Origin: a virus
DNA: 57,928 bases
Direction: 5' to 3' (one strand)
IMG/VR virus record: IMGVR_UViG_3300009002_000002
Span: 1 to 57,928 of that record
Part shown: positions 17,901 to 26,995 of the stretch, one piece after another
How the letters are laid out: each line of letters opens with the position of its first letter
How positions within the stretch are numbered: the stretch's first letter is position 1
Made by a program: the position numbers and the translations under genes
Notes under the pieces: generated by a model
What the model saw: only the letters and a program-made list of their open reading frames with translations
Database searches by the model: none
Told to the model about the DNA's origin: nothing

Positions 17901-18522
17901 ACTGAGAAAGAATAGAGAGTATTGTGTTATTCCTTTGAATACTGCTCCACCTTTTGGTAGCTATGCTGAAGGCTTGCAGACGACAGATAGTTTTCCAAAC
18001 TTAGAAGTCAAAGAGTTAGCGTTTAAAGAATTTTCATATGGTACGAGTAGGGATATAACATTCACCAGTGCCGCTTTATCAGGTGGTTATTTGTATAATT
18101 ATCCCGCTTCATTAAATCTTTCAACTAGTCCTACCGAGCTTCAGGTAGGTGACTTTATTAAAGCTGAAGGCACTGATACAAATGGTGTGCTTAGTCAGTT
18201 TTCTAATGGAATTATATACAGAATAGGCAGTTTAGGCATAGGCAACAATGCATTGTTGCAATATTGGAATACAAATCAGTGGTCTAATGTGAGTGGTACT
18301 GGCACTTTGGATGGTATAACATTCACACGATTGGGCTCTGCACTATCATTAGAAGATATTAAATTTGCTGAGACAACTGGTCAGTCTGCAAATAGAGGTA
18401 GTGAGACATCTAACCAAGCGCAGGAACCAGATGGTTATATTGAAATCTGTTATACTCCTTCAGGCGGTTCAGAAGAAACTTATAGAGTGCTTGCGAATAG
18501 TAGAGGCAATAAACCAGCCTAG
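14965..18522 (+). CDS. Large fibre/adhesin-like structural protein, inverted gene
   Basis: 1185 residues; the only supported gene on the plus strand. The N-terminus ADKNLSDLPNPTLALDNI is a fibre-anchor motif of the NLSDL...AxxNLG type, also seen in the two minus-strand proteins nearest its 3' end. Two tandem YxI...G...VGxxF modules lie at nt about 15577-15720 and 15741-15900, and a third at 18200-18350. The middle (residues 380-650) is rich in Trp/Tyr and acidic residues, possibly a binding domain. The C-terminus ends GGSEETYRVLANSRGNKPA. A GGAAG ribosome site and a private late box precede it. The stop overlaps the opposing gene. The role in host attachment is inferred. Confidence 0.75.
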   Translation: MSRTKYIKFGARADKNLSDLPNPTLALDNILDNISVQVDSDGNPLRFTSADLLPLVGIAQGPLADRVDANGNSTEFTQLANTTVEGTLVGSDNTSVIIEPRVTIQDHINNFKVSLGDPPWINGGIGPSATIASVERLNGNTINYPESLINATQSRQGNEYRVLAGDATMTFDNLQLVCDSLYGDTTSTTRITSPVGNGVLETTTITNGLPCVITSSGSFDFTTVGASTANPPVGTRFLPTSSGTATGGSKVISSKALGSLVQNKMYTITRVGSVSANASEWTAIGVTGIPYVGQQFICSKAPADQTTVADAFALEHWSIGDRLTHTVAENFSANIGGIPVKINLKNQTLPSGEGSTTLDPNSADLPVSQFYTKKVDTANLSDLITNADFWSDGKLKLTGPLHPDFSDVTGGAVWEGYQSGFFSPKFFTNAFFAIEEDVNEDDNWTLIKGINAFEFETLREVSWSTVNNVTRLTLHEANDWKRICVNHACSINGVETLVAKVYQEFDTAHGKYRYYADLDQDTGSTGYDYMSFSYDRSEHDLHTGNTVIFTPPAEGKRRRVRYSAWWYTPNDNDQAQYLNEKLFEHDNISGSPLSYAYFYPDNGETETFGRYTFPYFVDNHAKVTKQETNSKLTVDNTISLLLYSAKQAAADVFNHSSGAATISIHHFKHTNSTGKLEVDTEVGTGSPFSTSSVGDVITILPSYVDTDDTTREWTNASNKLWSFQILDLVSSNKAFVSQVLGSGAGVAATTTLRFISSKNEGLVGVYKAKRLSDTSIEIRLVDGVAGSFQRSVLDIVEGDLLYYGEVPKSTATGSLSVSDKPYLIEKVVESGGVATLTVADHPSLATDVLATLNFGVAHIYSSRGLNDVTGVYECGGVFGVEVASNNTLSDGNSNSEITLTATNYSRIAVNDRVYFESSIPQATQPGLVGEATLVASTPGSNKITLKNESGATVNITADVNAGATIIIVPHTNYSSSVTELRKNREYCVIPLNTAPPFGSYAEGLQTTDSFPNLEVKELAFKEFSYGTSRDITFTSAALSGGYLYNYPASLNLSTSPTELQVGDFIKAEGTDTNGVLSQFSNGIIYRIGSLGIGNNALLQYWNTNQWSNVSGTGTLDGITFTRLGSALSLEDIKFAETTGQSANRGSETSNQAQEPDGYIEICYTPSGGSEETYRVLANSRGNKPA
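18519..18522. other. Convergent stop codons sharing CTAG
   Basis: The plus-strand gene ends in TAG at 18520-18522 and the minus-strand gene in TAG at 18521-18519, both within one CTAG. No terminator hairpin separates them, so late transcripts from each side should run into the opposite gene. Confidence 0.9.
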
Positions 18523-19673
18523 ACCTTTTTAGTAAGCATAAAGAATTGTTCGCCATTTACAGTTATAGGAATTTTATGCGTAAATGCCGCAATAGTTAGT
18601 TGTTCTGAGGCATTACCGTCGATATGTGTCACAGCATCAACTACAGATGATCCGCTTTTTTTGATCAGTTTGGGCCTTAGACCTCTTTCGCTTGTACTAG
18701 ATCCACCACCATCTGGAGAAAAAACTAACTTAGTTATTTGAGACTTAGCTGAAGTTGTTTTTAATCCAGTTTTAGAAGCATCGAAGGTTATTGTTGCTTC
18801 TTCCCAAGGATTATCAGATCCAGAGAATGCTCTAATTTCGCCACCAGTAGCTGTATTGTAGATGAATAGTCCTGGAGCGGCGGCACTATTATTATATATG
18901 GCAGTCTGCGAATCGTTTGTGATTCTAATATTGCCCTTAAATCTAAGCCTATCTTCAAAGAACGATGCCCTGTCTGTAAGTATTGTCCTAGTCTTTTTGG
19001 CCTCTAGTCTGCCAACTGCTCCAGCGATATAGCTAATTTGGTCGTATGTTCCAAAGTTGTCGTAAATGCCCACCTGCCCACCGGCTTCACCTACAGAGCC
19101 TCCACCATCATCTCCAGCATCGTCAGCGTCTGAGACTCCTACCTCTTCAGTTTCGCTCACAGTATCGTCTGTGACAAGTCTGGGAGTACTCATATTGACT
19201 AGATTAGTAATAGTTATAGTATCTTGTCTCGTGAGCGTTAAATTGCTTATCTGCGATGCATTTAATCCTGAAAATGGAGCAGAGTATTCTCCTGCATTAT
19301 ACGGTGATGTTGCACTGGCAGCGACTACCAAGCGGAACTCGTCTACTCCATTACTGTCTACTACTATGTAAGGATAAAGATCAGTTCCGTCATTGAATGA
19401 TATTTTAGTCCCGTTAGAGAATGCTCTTTTATTATTAATTAGATCAGTCTTAACTGTTTTAAAATTAGAATCTGTAGTATCGTCAAATATACTAAAGTCT
19501 GCTCGACTTATAGTGGTGTCGTTTATAAGCTTAGACTTAAATGCGTTATTTCCATCAAACAAGAGTATATCTTGGCTGATATTCACGCCACCTAAATTAT
19601 CTAATATGCTTCTATCAGATGAAGTTGTTATACTTTCTGATAGATTATTATTTCTTACAAACCCCTGTGACAT
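18519..19673 (-). CDS. Fibre-associated structural protein
   Basis: 384 residues. The N-terminus GFVRNNNLSESITTSSDRSI followed by LDNLGG is a fibre-anchor phrase of the type found at the head of neighbouring fibre genes. Residues about 165-205 are an acidic Gly/Asp linker (DADDAGDDGGGSVGEAGG). The C-terminus ends in HKIPITVNGEQFFMLTKK, a closing segment I recall from marine T4-like structural proteins. The profile is beta-rich with no enzyme motif. It is the last gene of the minus-strand tail operon before the inverted gene, 12 nt after the leucine-rich-repeat gene. Probably an accessory fibre or tip component. Confidence 0.65.
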   Translation of the reverse strand: MSQGFVRNNNLSESITTSSDRSILDNLGGVNISQDILLFDGNNAFKSKLINDTTISRADFSIFDDTTDSNFKTVKTDLINNKRAFSNGTKISFNDGTDLYPYIVVDSNGVDEFRLVVAASATSPYNAGEYSAPFSGLNASQISNLTLTRQDTITITNLVNMSTPRLVTDDTVSETEEVGVSDADDAGDDGGGSVGEAGGQVGIYDNFGTYDQISYIAGAVGRLEAKKTRTILTDRASFFEDRLRFKGNIRITNDSQTAIYNNSAAAPGLFIYNTATGGEIRAFSGSDNPWEEATITFDASKTGLKTTSAKSQITKLVFSPDGGGSSTSERGLRPKLIKKSGSSVVDAVTHIDGNASEQLTIAAFTHKIPITVNGEQFFMLTKKV

Positions 19674-19685
19674 TTTTCTTTCCTA

Positions 19686-22600
19686 TTACGAGTCTAAAAG
19701 TATTGACCAACCAGCATTCTGTCTCAAGTAGTCCAGTTTAGCTTGGGTTGAATTGTCGCCTGATGTTCCGTCAAACTTAGAAGATTCTCTTAGTCTATCT
19801 GGACCACTTTGCCCCTTTAAGTTAATAGTGACTCCACCTCTATTGTTTGCGTTGTAGTTAGCTATGAGATCGATTAGAAGAGTTCTCAAGCAAGAAGCTT
19901 CTAATAAATTATTTCTAAAGTCTACATTTTTCATCGATACTGCTGTAGCTAAGTTTCCTTCAGTGTATGTCGTCATTAAATTGTTATAGCCTTTAATCTG
20001 TTCAACCTTGACAGCAGTTGAAAAGTCTGGTATTGATCCAGTGAACTTATTATTGTATGCAGTCCATCTTTCTAATTTAGGAGCATCAAGCGGAGGACAT
20101 TGTCCTGTAAAGTTGTTCCAATATATGTACATATATTTGAGATTAGTCATCTGCTGGTTGAATATTGGAAATGCTCCATTAAGACCTAAAGCCCTTACCG
20201 AAGCATGAACTGAGTAAGGAACAACTTCACCTGGCACAGGCGATGTTTGATCACCTTGTCCTGTGGAGATAGCTGTTGTAATAGTCGCATTATTATATTC
20301 TATCTTTTGTCCTAAGTACGGTGCTGAATTACCGCCTACTGTAATAGCGTTCCAGTCTGTGTTACCTAGCTTCATTATCCTATACACTCTACTTCTTAGA
20401 TATGTATTTGGATTTCCAGCCGCTATAGGTATGTGTCGCTTTGTGAATGCGTCACCGCCACTTGGGTTAGTTCCTGTCGCATTGCCATATATGTCGCCAT
20501 TTATAATCTTGTTCTCTGCATCGGTCTGTCCTGCAATCCAACCTATAGCTTTATAATCATTAGTCGTAAGTTTATCTTTATTGCTACCGCCGAAGCCGCT
20601 AGCATCAACACCATCATTGCTAAGTTGCGTATTAGAGATATAATATATCTGCTTCGCTTGAGCCTGATAAGTTCTCATCCAAGCGGCATTGTATCCTAAG
20701 TGTAAGTATTTAAGTTGTTTGAAGCTATTGAATACATTAGGAAAAGTGCCTCTAAGATTACAACTATAAAAATACAAGACTTGCATTCTGTCGTTTACTG
20801 GCCATACAAAGTTAGCAGAAGGTGTGCCCTCTTCATTATTTCCTTCTGCTACAAATGTCCCTGATCCATATCTATTATTAGCGACCCTAAATCCATAGAA
20901 ATTAGGATTTGCATTCGCTAAAGCTTTACCGTTATTAACGCTTGTTGCTCCGCCAATACCACTGGTGCCAAATGTGTCGGTCGTAAACTGATTAAGCTGG
21001 TCTCCACCAACAGTGAAATTATTGATTTTATCACTACCGCTAAACATATCGTCTGTGATTCTGCCGTTAGGTCCTCCTCGACCCCAAACTAACATATTCA
21101 CATATTGCAAGTTAGGCAAATTCTTGAATGTTCCAGCAGTTTCAAAGTTTCCGGTGCTTCCTATTAATTGATACATTAGTATATGCGTAAGGCTTGTACA
21201 TCCTGTAAACTTACCATTAATTGTCGTCTCAGCAGGTTCGTATCGACTGTCGATTGTGCCTTGCCAATGATAGTAGCGATATAAACTCGTGTTGTCGCTA
21301 ATGTCTACGACATTATGAGGATTATATCTACTATAGAAATATCTCCAGTTGACAGTTCCTTCAAATTTCGGAATTGCCATGTCTGCCGAAGATTTAGTTT
21401 TAGCCGCAGCCGCAGTTATTGTTCCATCTATACTAGCAGTATCCGAATAGTGCGGCGTTTCTGAATTTGATATCATAGGAGTAGAGTCAGCATACCAATA
21501 GTAAAGCTGTCTAGAGTTATATGAACCAGGAGAAAGTCTACTATAAGACTGATTATATATTCTATAAGTTGTTATACCTTTCGTTGTGCTGGCCATGTAA
21601 GCTTTATCGGTAGATGTGTCCCACTGAGTCAAAGAGTGTAGCTTACCGTGTCCATCTCCACCTTCGCCACTCATAAGTTTTCTACCACCAGTTGATGATG
21701 TAGTTGTTGCATTTGTAGATGTATCATACAACTCTATGACATTATCATTAATTCTACGAACATAATATGTCGTGTTAGCAGACAATGAACTTATAGGTTG
21801 AGCCATAGTTCCTGTACTATCAGCATGATAGTCGTATTTTACTGGAGTACCATTAGTGGTAAAACCATGTCCCTGAATATACATTTGATTAGATGATGCA
21901 GATGACGCCCATGATGTGTCAGTCTCGACTGAAAAGAAAACTTTCTTTTTAGGATTATATGTCGCAGGACTAACTGTTGCAGTCTGAGGGCGTTGCAATT
22001 CTCTAGTATAGCTTGAACTGACATCTAAATATATAAGATTTTCATAATCTTCAAGGTCTATGTTACTGTTATCTGAAAAGCAACCATTCGCAATCAGATA
22101 TTTCAAAGTAAGTGGCAATCTATTACATTGCTGTGACGAGTTACCTGTGTTTTCACGACCTGTTACGCCTAGTAGAGCATCGTTACCTCTTCCTAAGTTG
22201 TTTCCTGTAATATATAATCTTTCTAGTTTGGGCGCTAGACCTGCTCCACCGTCAAACCCCTGTTTAGCGGCTGTGCCGTCTGATCTAAATTCAGGAATAA
22301 CTGAAAAGTCGTTAAAACCTATGTCCAGCCAATTTAGATTAGGCAGAGATACATTTGTCCACTTAGCTATATTAGCTTCACGCATTTCAAGTCTAAGAAT
22401 ATTTGCAGGAGGATAGAAGAACTCAATTTTTCTTCTAGAATATCCAGAAGGAGCTATCGAATATGATACAGGACTGGATAGAGTTCCTGTTCCTAGACTT
22501 GCTGTATTATTTGATCCGTCTCCAGAGTTATATGATCCTGCAGGCGAAGTTAGATTTGTGATTCTCCAAGTAATAGGAATAGTGCCTTCTGCATCAGTTA

Positions 22601-23273
22601 TAGGAGTTACTGCGGCCTTGAATAGTATTTCTTCAAATATGCCTTCCCACTCTAATGGTATACCCTTCATCATATATAATGACTCTTCTCCAGTTTCGCC
22701 TGGCATATCCATTTTTAATACATGAGTAGCCACTTCTGCTCTGAAGGTTTTTGGTATAGGGGCAGTTGTAGTAGATAACTTAGTGAAAGCAAGCCTATCT
22801 CCCACTATCTTGATATCTCCGCCATATAAAATGTAGCTGTCTGGCGTAGGATTACCAACTGGCGACCAAGATGACAATCTAGAAGTGGATATATCGGCCG
22901 AGCTTTCTACCCAATTACCGTTGACTGGAGTTTCGCTAAATTTTAAATAGTTATACTTGAGCGCACCGCCAACAAGTTTATTAGTGTTTAGTCTAAGATT
23001 AAATTTAAGAGGAGTTGTGATATCATTAATTCCCAAAAAGGCCACTTCAGTAGCATCGGCAGCACTCGATAAAGACTCTAACTCCTTTTTCTGGTCACTA
23101 GTCAGATTAGCCATATTATGAAAATCATTAATGCCTACGCCAACCCCAGCACTAGTGAGTCCTGAGATTAGATCGAAATCTGCTCTATTTAATCCTAAAT
23201 TCTTTAAAGCTTCTCTTGAATCATCGATATCATTCAGAGCCTTAGCGACATTTAGACCTCTATAAATCGGCAT
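19686..23273 (-). CDS. Leucine-rich-repeat tail adhesin
   Basis: 1195 residues. The N-terminal KALNDIDDSREALKNLGL is a fibre-anchor motif. Many leucine-rich-repeat units follow: LNWLDIGFNDFSVIPEF (near 314), LERLYITGNNL, LKYLIANGC, NLQYVNM (near 720), LKYLHLGYN (near 855), then NLKYMYIYWNNFTGQCPPL and NNKFTGSIPDF (about 1045-1083). The latter pair is the plant-type NxFTGxIP subclass. The C-terminus has DYLRQNAGWSILLD, a common capping end. Two inserted modules interrupt the repeats (nt about 21655-21880 and 20220-20410). A receptor-binding role is inferred from the fold and location. The start overlaps the previous stop as TAATG. Confidence 0.8.
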   Translation of the reverse strand: MPIYRGLNVAKALNDIDDSREALKNLGLNRADFDLISGLTSAGVGVGINDFHNMANLTSDQKKELESLSSAADATEVAFLGINDITTPLKFNLRLNTNKLVGGALKYNYLKFSETPVNGNWVESSADISTSRLSSWSPVGNPTPDSYILYGGDIKIVGDRLAFTKLSTTTAPIPKTFRAEVATHVLKMDMPGETGEESLYMMKGIPLEWEGIFEEILFKAAVTPITDAEGTIPITWRITNLTSPAGSYNSGDGSNNTASLGTGTLSSPVSYSIAPSGYSRRKIEFFYPPANILRLEMREANIAKWTNVSLPNLNWLDIGFNDFSVIPEFRSDGTAAKQGFDGGAGLAPKLERLYITGNNLGRGNDALLGVTGRENTGNSSQQCNRLPLTLKYLIANGCFSDNSNIDLEDYENLIYLDVSSSYTRELQRPQTATVSPATYNPKKKVFFSVETDTSWASSASSNQMYIQGHGFTTNGTPVKYDYHADSTGTMAQPISSLSANTTYYVRRINDNVIELYDTSTNATTTSSTGGRKLMSGEGGDGHGKLHSLTQWDTSTDKAYMASTTKGITTYRIYNQSYSRLSPGSYNSRQLYYWYADSTPMISNSETPHYSDTASIDGTITAAAAKTKSSADMAIPKFEGTVNWRYFYSRYNPHNVVDISDNTSLYRYYHWQGTIDSRYEPAETTINGKFTGCTSLTHILMYQLIGSTGNFETAGTFKNLPNLQYVNMLVWGRGGPNGRITDDMFSGSDKINNFTVGGDQLNQFTTDTFGTSGIGGATSVNNGKALANANPNFYGFRVANNRYGSGTFVAEGNNEEGTPSANFVWPVNDRMQVLYFYSCNLRGTFPNVFNSFKQLKYLHLGYNAAWMRTYQAQAKQIYYISNTQLSNDGVDASGFGGSNKDKLTTNDYKAIGWIAGQTDAENKIINGDIYGNATGTNPSGGDAFTKRHIPIAAGNPNTYLRSRVYRIMKLGNTDWNAITVGGNSAPYLGQKIEYNNATITTAISTGQGDQTSPVPGEVVPYSVHASVRALGLNGAFPIFNQQMTNLKYMYIYWNNFTGQCPPLDAPKLERWTAYNNKFTGSIPDFSTAVKVEQIKGYNNLMTTYTEGNLATAVSMKNVDFRNNLLEASCLRTLLIDLIANYNANNRGGVTINLKGQSGPDRLRESSKFDGTSGDNSTQAKLDYLRQNAGWSILLDS

Positions 23274-26200
23274 TATTGTTCCTTAATAGTTAAAGCAAGT
23301 TCTATTGTACCTGCGGCAGTACTGGAATCCAGTTCTGTTGCTGTAAAGTATAGTGCAGTATTATTTAATAATCCTGGAGACAAAGCTTTTCTGTCTTGAG
23401 CAAATATGTTATCCAAGTCTATCTTAGCTGGATCATTAGCCTCTACATAGAAAGAATATATAGTATTTCCTGATCTAAGAGGCTGTAAGCAACTTTTATC
23501 GATTCTTATTCCAGAGGATCTATCGTCTTCATTGAAAGAGCATGGAGTGAGTGTAGAATTAGATGTCGCTTGTCCACCGTGTCCTGGTAGTGTTCTATCG
23601 GCCACAGGAATAACATTATCTATCGTTATAGCACTATTGTAATTACTATCATCTGTCTTAAATGTCGGTGTGTGTACTATGGTTGTTCCGTCTTCAAAAA
23701 TTTCTTCTATAACAATATTATTTATTCTAGCTTGATCCTGTAATGAAAAAACTGGATACAAAGGCTGATCATTAAATGCCATAGCTTGAGATACACTAAA
23801 CTCGTGACTTGGAAACAGAGGTTCTCCATTATCGTTAAATGATTGTGCTTGCCAGTCGTCAAATAGCGTCACTACTTTAGTTTGAATAGTCTTCACATCT
23901 CCATCGGCACTACTGGTACTTGCTCCAAGATTTGTTATATTTGCGTCAACATAAACATATCTGTTGCCTGTGGCAGGAGTAATTACTGGACTCTTAAAGA
24001 AGAATCCTGAGCCTACGAACTGTGAACCGATTTCTGATATTCCTGTTGTAGGATCAGGTTCACCGCTCGATAATTGACCCGTAAACTTTATATGTGTATT
24101 GCTAGGAACATTAGACGAGGTAAAAATTAGCCTTTTAAATGTAGAGTATTGGCTTCCATCAGCATCAATGTAGTTTCCTAATGCGGCAAGTGCTGTAAAT
24201 TCTTGAACTTCAACCTTTCCTTGAATGGTTGAAATGAATCCAGACTGCGTAGGATCTCCTACAGGAATAGAATTTCTAGGATCAACTTCAAATATACCTC
24301 TACCATAAGCTCCATGCCACTCATATACTTCAGCTTGCTCTCTTTCGAGAAATCTAACTCTGTCGTGAGAATACTCTAAAACGGGAAACTCTTCTTTATC
24401 AAACTCTTTGAAGTTACCAGCAGAGACTTCGAAGTGTAGTCTATCAAATGTATCTACTCCGTCGGGCTCAACTGGTTTATGAGGAGTAATTGTTACTCCG
24501 AACTCTGCAAAATGTTTACTGCCATAATCTCCATCTTTCTTATCTGGATTTAACCAATGAATTTTAAATCTATTCGCTGTAATAGGAGTATCAGAGCCTA
24601 CGACTGTGTGCTTGTTAACAAGTTTGCCGGAAAACGGTACACTTCTATCTAACACAGATTCGTCAACCTTAAGAGAATCTCTAACAGGTATGTTCGAAAG
24701 TAATCTAAAATCATTTCCAGGCATATTTCTTCTAATTACTGGAGAGGATTTAGCACTTGCGACAGATGTGTCTACATATGTATTATAAACTCCATCAGCT
24801 ATAATTTTAGCATACTTGTCTTCTGTGTTCAACTTATAAACAAGTTCAGCAGTAACTGCATTAGCTTCTGCTATGGAAGTAGCAGTAAATGCATCCGCTA
24901 ATTGTAGTACAGTATTAGAGGTAATCTTAGAGACTTTATGCTCCGTCGTTGTGTCTGTACCTATTAATAATATATCTCCTACTTGAACATCAGTCTGAAA
25001 TTGTGTGTTTGTCCCATTCAGTGTAGTTTCATTGTTATCTATGTATACAGTACCAGTTATATTGGGAGTAGCGGGCTGTATAATCTGTATAGATGTGTCT
25101 CCGCCTGCATACTGAAAAGTCAAATCTCTTGTTCTTGGATTTCTTCCATTCATGTGTATAGATGGAGCATAGTGATAGTGTACTCCATCTCTAGAACCTT
25201 TTATCTCTACTAGATCAATCCGACAATCCTTTGTCGTAGTTACTGACAGTGTAGAAGGATATGACTTTTTAGTATTTACAACAGAAATGCCGTCGCTATT
25301 TAAAATTTTATCTTTAGGAAGTAGTCCTAACAGAGGAGTATTTTTTGTATGCGCCTTAGGAATAGACGATGTTGTAGACAGGCTCTGAGTACCTTCATCT
25401 CCGCCATCAATGTAGTAACTACTGCCATATTTGAATAATGATATGGGACTTCTTAGCGTTGCTGTGTTTGTAGAGTATATACAGTATTTAAACTTAAAGT
25501 CTGGATTCTGTAATATGGGCTGCCCCAATCCGTTTTCTATAACGAGAGTGTGCATGAGAGCCCATCTAGCGTCTCCGTTTCCAGAAGGTATGTAAGCATA
25601 GAATTTAGCACCGATAGCACCATACCAAGAAAACTCGATCTTGTACATTGTAACATCTTCGAATGAAAGTATGTAGCCAGAATCTCCTACACCAAGTAAG
25701 GCATCTCCATTCCACTTTGATCTTGGAATAATAGTCTCGTATAATTTTGTAGTGTTGCCTATTCCCCTGACATACTTGGGCTCTGAAGATTGATCGTCAG
25801 CAGTTAGTCCCTGTCTAGTCAACAAATCTAAGGGCAGAGGTATTGTGCTTCGTCTAACTATATTAAACTGTGATCCTTTCAACTGAAATAGATACTGATC
25901 TGTATCGTTAGCACATCCTAATTCGCAAACAGTAGCGGAAGAAATAGGATCATTCGTCATTCTAGAGCCGAATGTGAATCCACTAGCACGACCAGGTTGA
26001 TATCTAAACGCTCTCTTACTTTCTAATTGTGCTACCTGAAAGGTATTACTATTGCCTCCAGGTAAACACTCATTTGTTGCAAATGAGACAATTTTATTAT
26101 ATCTACTATCTTCTTTAAATTTTCCGTGAACATTATTTTCAGGATAAAATGCTGTTCCATCTTTGATCATTTCAAAGAAGAATGTCCATCTTTCTATATC

Positions 26201-26992
26201 GTCAAATGAGTCTTGAATATCATCTTTGCCATAATCGACATCGAAAAAGCCGTTGTTGCCATCGAAAGTAACATATGAGCCTAAATCTAACAGGGTAAGA
26301 CCAGTGCCACTAAGAATAGTCGCAGGCTTAGAACTATCAATCACATTCGCACTTGTTGGCTCTAAGAAATTCTTTTTAGCAAACTCTGTGAATCCTCTGG
26401 AATCGAATAGTGTATATAGCCATCTTCCCAAAGCAATGAAGTTCATATATTTCTCAAAACCAGCAGTAGGAGTAGTCGATAGTTGCGATCTAGGACCACT
26501 AGGATAGGAATACTGTGAAGGAAATGCTCTTAGATAAAGAGCCTGCTCTGTAGAGCCTTCTCTAAACTCAGGATTAGTTCTTCTGCCGTGAATAGGGTGT
26601 CTCTTTTGATACCACTGATATGGCACTGTAGCATTACTAAAGGTGTACTGTGACCAGGCGTCCTCGTCTAAGCCATAAGTAGCGACATCAGAAAATAGAG
26701 AGAGTTGTTCTTCTGCTCTGGGAATACCTAAAAGGGAAGAACTAACCTGAGATGTTTCTGGAAAAGCCTCTACTATAGGAATAGAGCCGCCGTCTGTAGG
26801 CGTATTGTTTGCAAATACCGATAGCGCATTGGCGCTATTCGCAAACTGCGAGATAACGGCATCTTCTTCTGTTACAAGCGGATTACCTGCCGCATCAAAA
26901 AGCTTCGTGCCCTCGATGTCTACAAGTTGCGTGTACGCTTTCCCGACTGGAGATGGTACTTTGTCCAGTCCAATCTTTATCTGCTTTGCCAT
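23273..26992 (-). CDS. Large virion structural protein, RYQPGR family (paralogue B)
   Basis: 1239 residues. Shares with its upstream neighbour the segments SLLGIPRAEEQLSLFSDV, SKRAFRYQPGRASGFTFG, VTMYKIEFSWYGAIGAKFYA and YGSSYYIDGGDEGT, so the two are tandem paralogues. The N-terminal 50 residues (MAKQIKIGLDKVPSPVGKAY) are unlike the neighbour's and probably set a different docking site. An internal module FQTDVQVGDILLIG...VLQLADAF is a common phage beta-unit. I recall such RYQPGR proteins as abundant virion proteins of marine T4-like phages but know no assigned function. It is 3 nt from the previous gene and overlaps the LRR gene by one base. Confidence 0.75.
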   Translation of the reverse strand: MAKQIKIGLDKVPSPVGKAYTQLVDIEGTKLFDAAGNPLVTEEDAVISQFANSANALSVFANNTPTDGGSIPIVEAFPETSQVSSSLLGIPRAEEQLSLFSDVATYGLDEDAWSQYTFSNATVPYQWYQKRHPIHGRRTNPEFREGSTEQALYLRAFPSQYSYPSGPRSQLSTTPTAGFEKYMNFIALGRWLYTLFDSRGFTEFAKKNFLEPTSANVIDSSKPATILSGTGLTLLDLGSYVTFDGNNGFFDVDYGKDDIQDSFDDIERWTFFFEMIKDGTAFYPENNVHGKFKEDSRYNKIVSFATNECLPGGNSNTFQVAQLESKRAFRYQPGRASGFTFGSRMTNDPISSATVCELGCANDTDQYLFQLKGSQFNIVRRSTIPLPLDLLTRQGLTADDQSSEPKYVRGIGNTTKLYETIIPRSKWNGDALLGVGDSGYILSFEDVTMYKIEFSWYGAIGAKFYAYIPSGNGDARWALMHTLVIENGLGQPILQNPDFKFKYCIYSTNTATLRSPISLFKYGSSYYIDGGDEGTQSLSTTSSIPKAHTKNTPLLGLLPKDKILNSDGISVVNTKKSYPSTLSVTTTKDCRIDLVEIKGSRDGVHYHYAPSIHMNGRNPRTRDLTFQYAGGDTSIQIIQPATPNITGTVYIDNNETTLNGTNTQFQTDVQVGDILLIGTDTTTEHKVSKITSNTVLQLADAFTATSIAEANAVTAELVYKLNTEDKYAKIIADGVYNTYVDTSVASAKSSPVIRRNMPGNDFRLLSNIPVRDSLKVDESVLDRSVPFSGKLVNKHTVVGSDTPITANRFKIHWLNPDKKDGDYGSKHFAEFGVTITPHKPVEPDGVDTFDRLHFEVSAGNFKEFDKEEFPVLEYSHDRVRFLEREQAEVYEWHGAYGRGIFEVDPRNSIPVGDPTQSGFISTIQGKVEVQEFTALAALGNYIDADGSQYSTFKRLIFTSSNVPSNTHIKFTGQLSSGEPDPTTGISEIGSQFVGSGFFFKSPVITPATGNRYVYVDANITNLGASTSSADGDVKTIQTKVVTLFDDWQAQSFNDNGEPLFPSHEFSVSQAMAFNDQPLYPVFSLQDQARINNIVIEEIFEDGTTIVHTPTFKTDDSNYNSAITIDNVIPVADRTLPGHGGQATSNSTLTPCSFNEDDRSSGIRIDKSCLQPLRSGNTIYSFYVEANDPAKIDLDNIFAQDRKALSPGLLNNTALYFTATELDSSTAAGTIELALTIKEQ

Positions 26993-26995
26993 AAA

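Noticed and set aside
14891-18522. Invertible segment explaining the lone plus-strand gene
   Set aside because: I see no matching inverted repeats at the two ends and no recombinase; the 16-bp palindrome occurs only at the left edge.
18523-18560. Terminator between the convergent genes
   Set aside because: A short T-run (CCTTTTT) exists but no stable stem precedes it on the plus strand.
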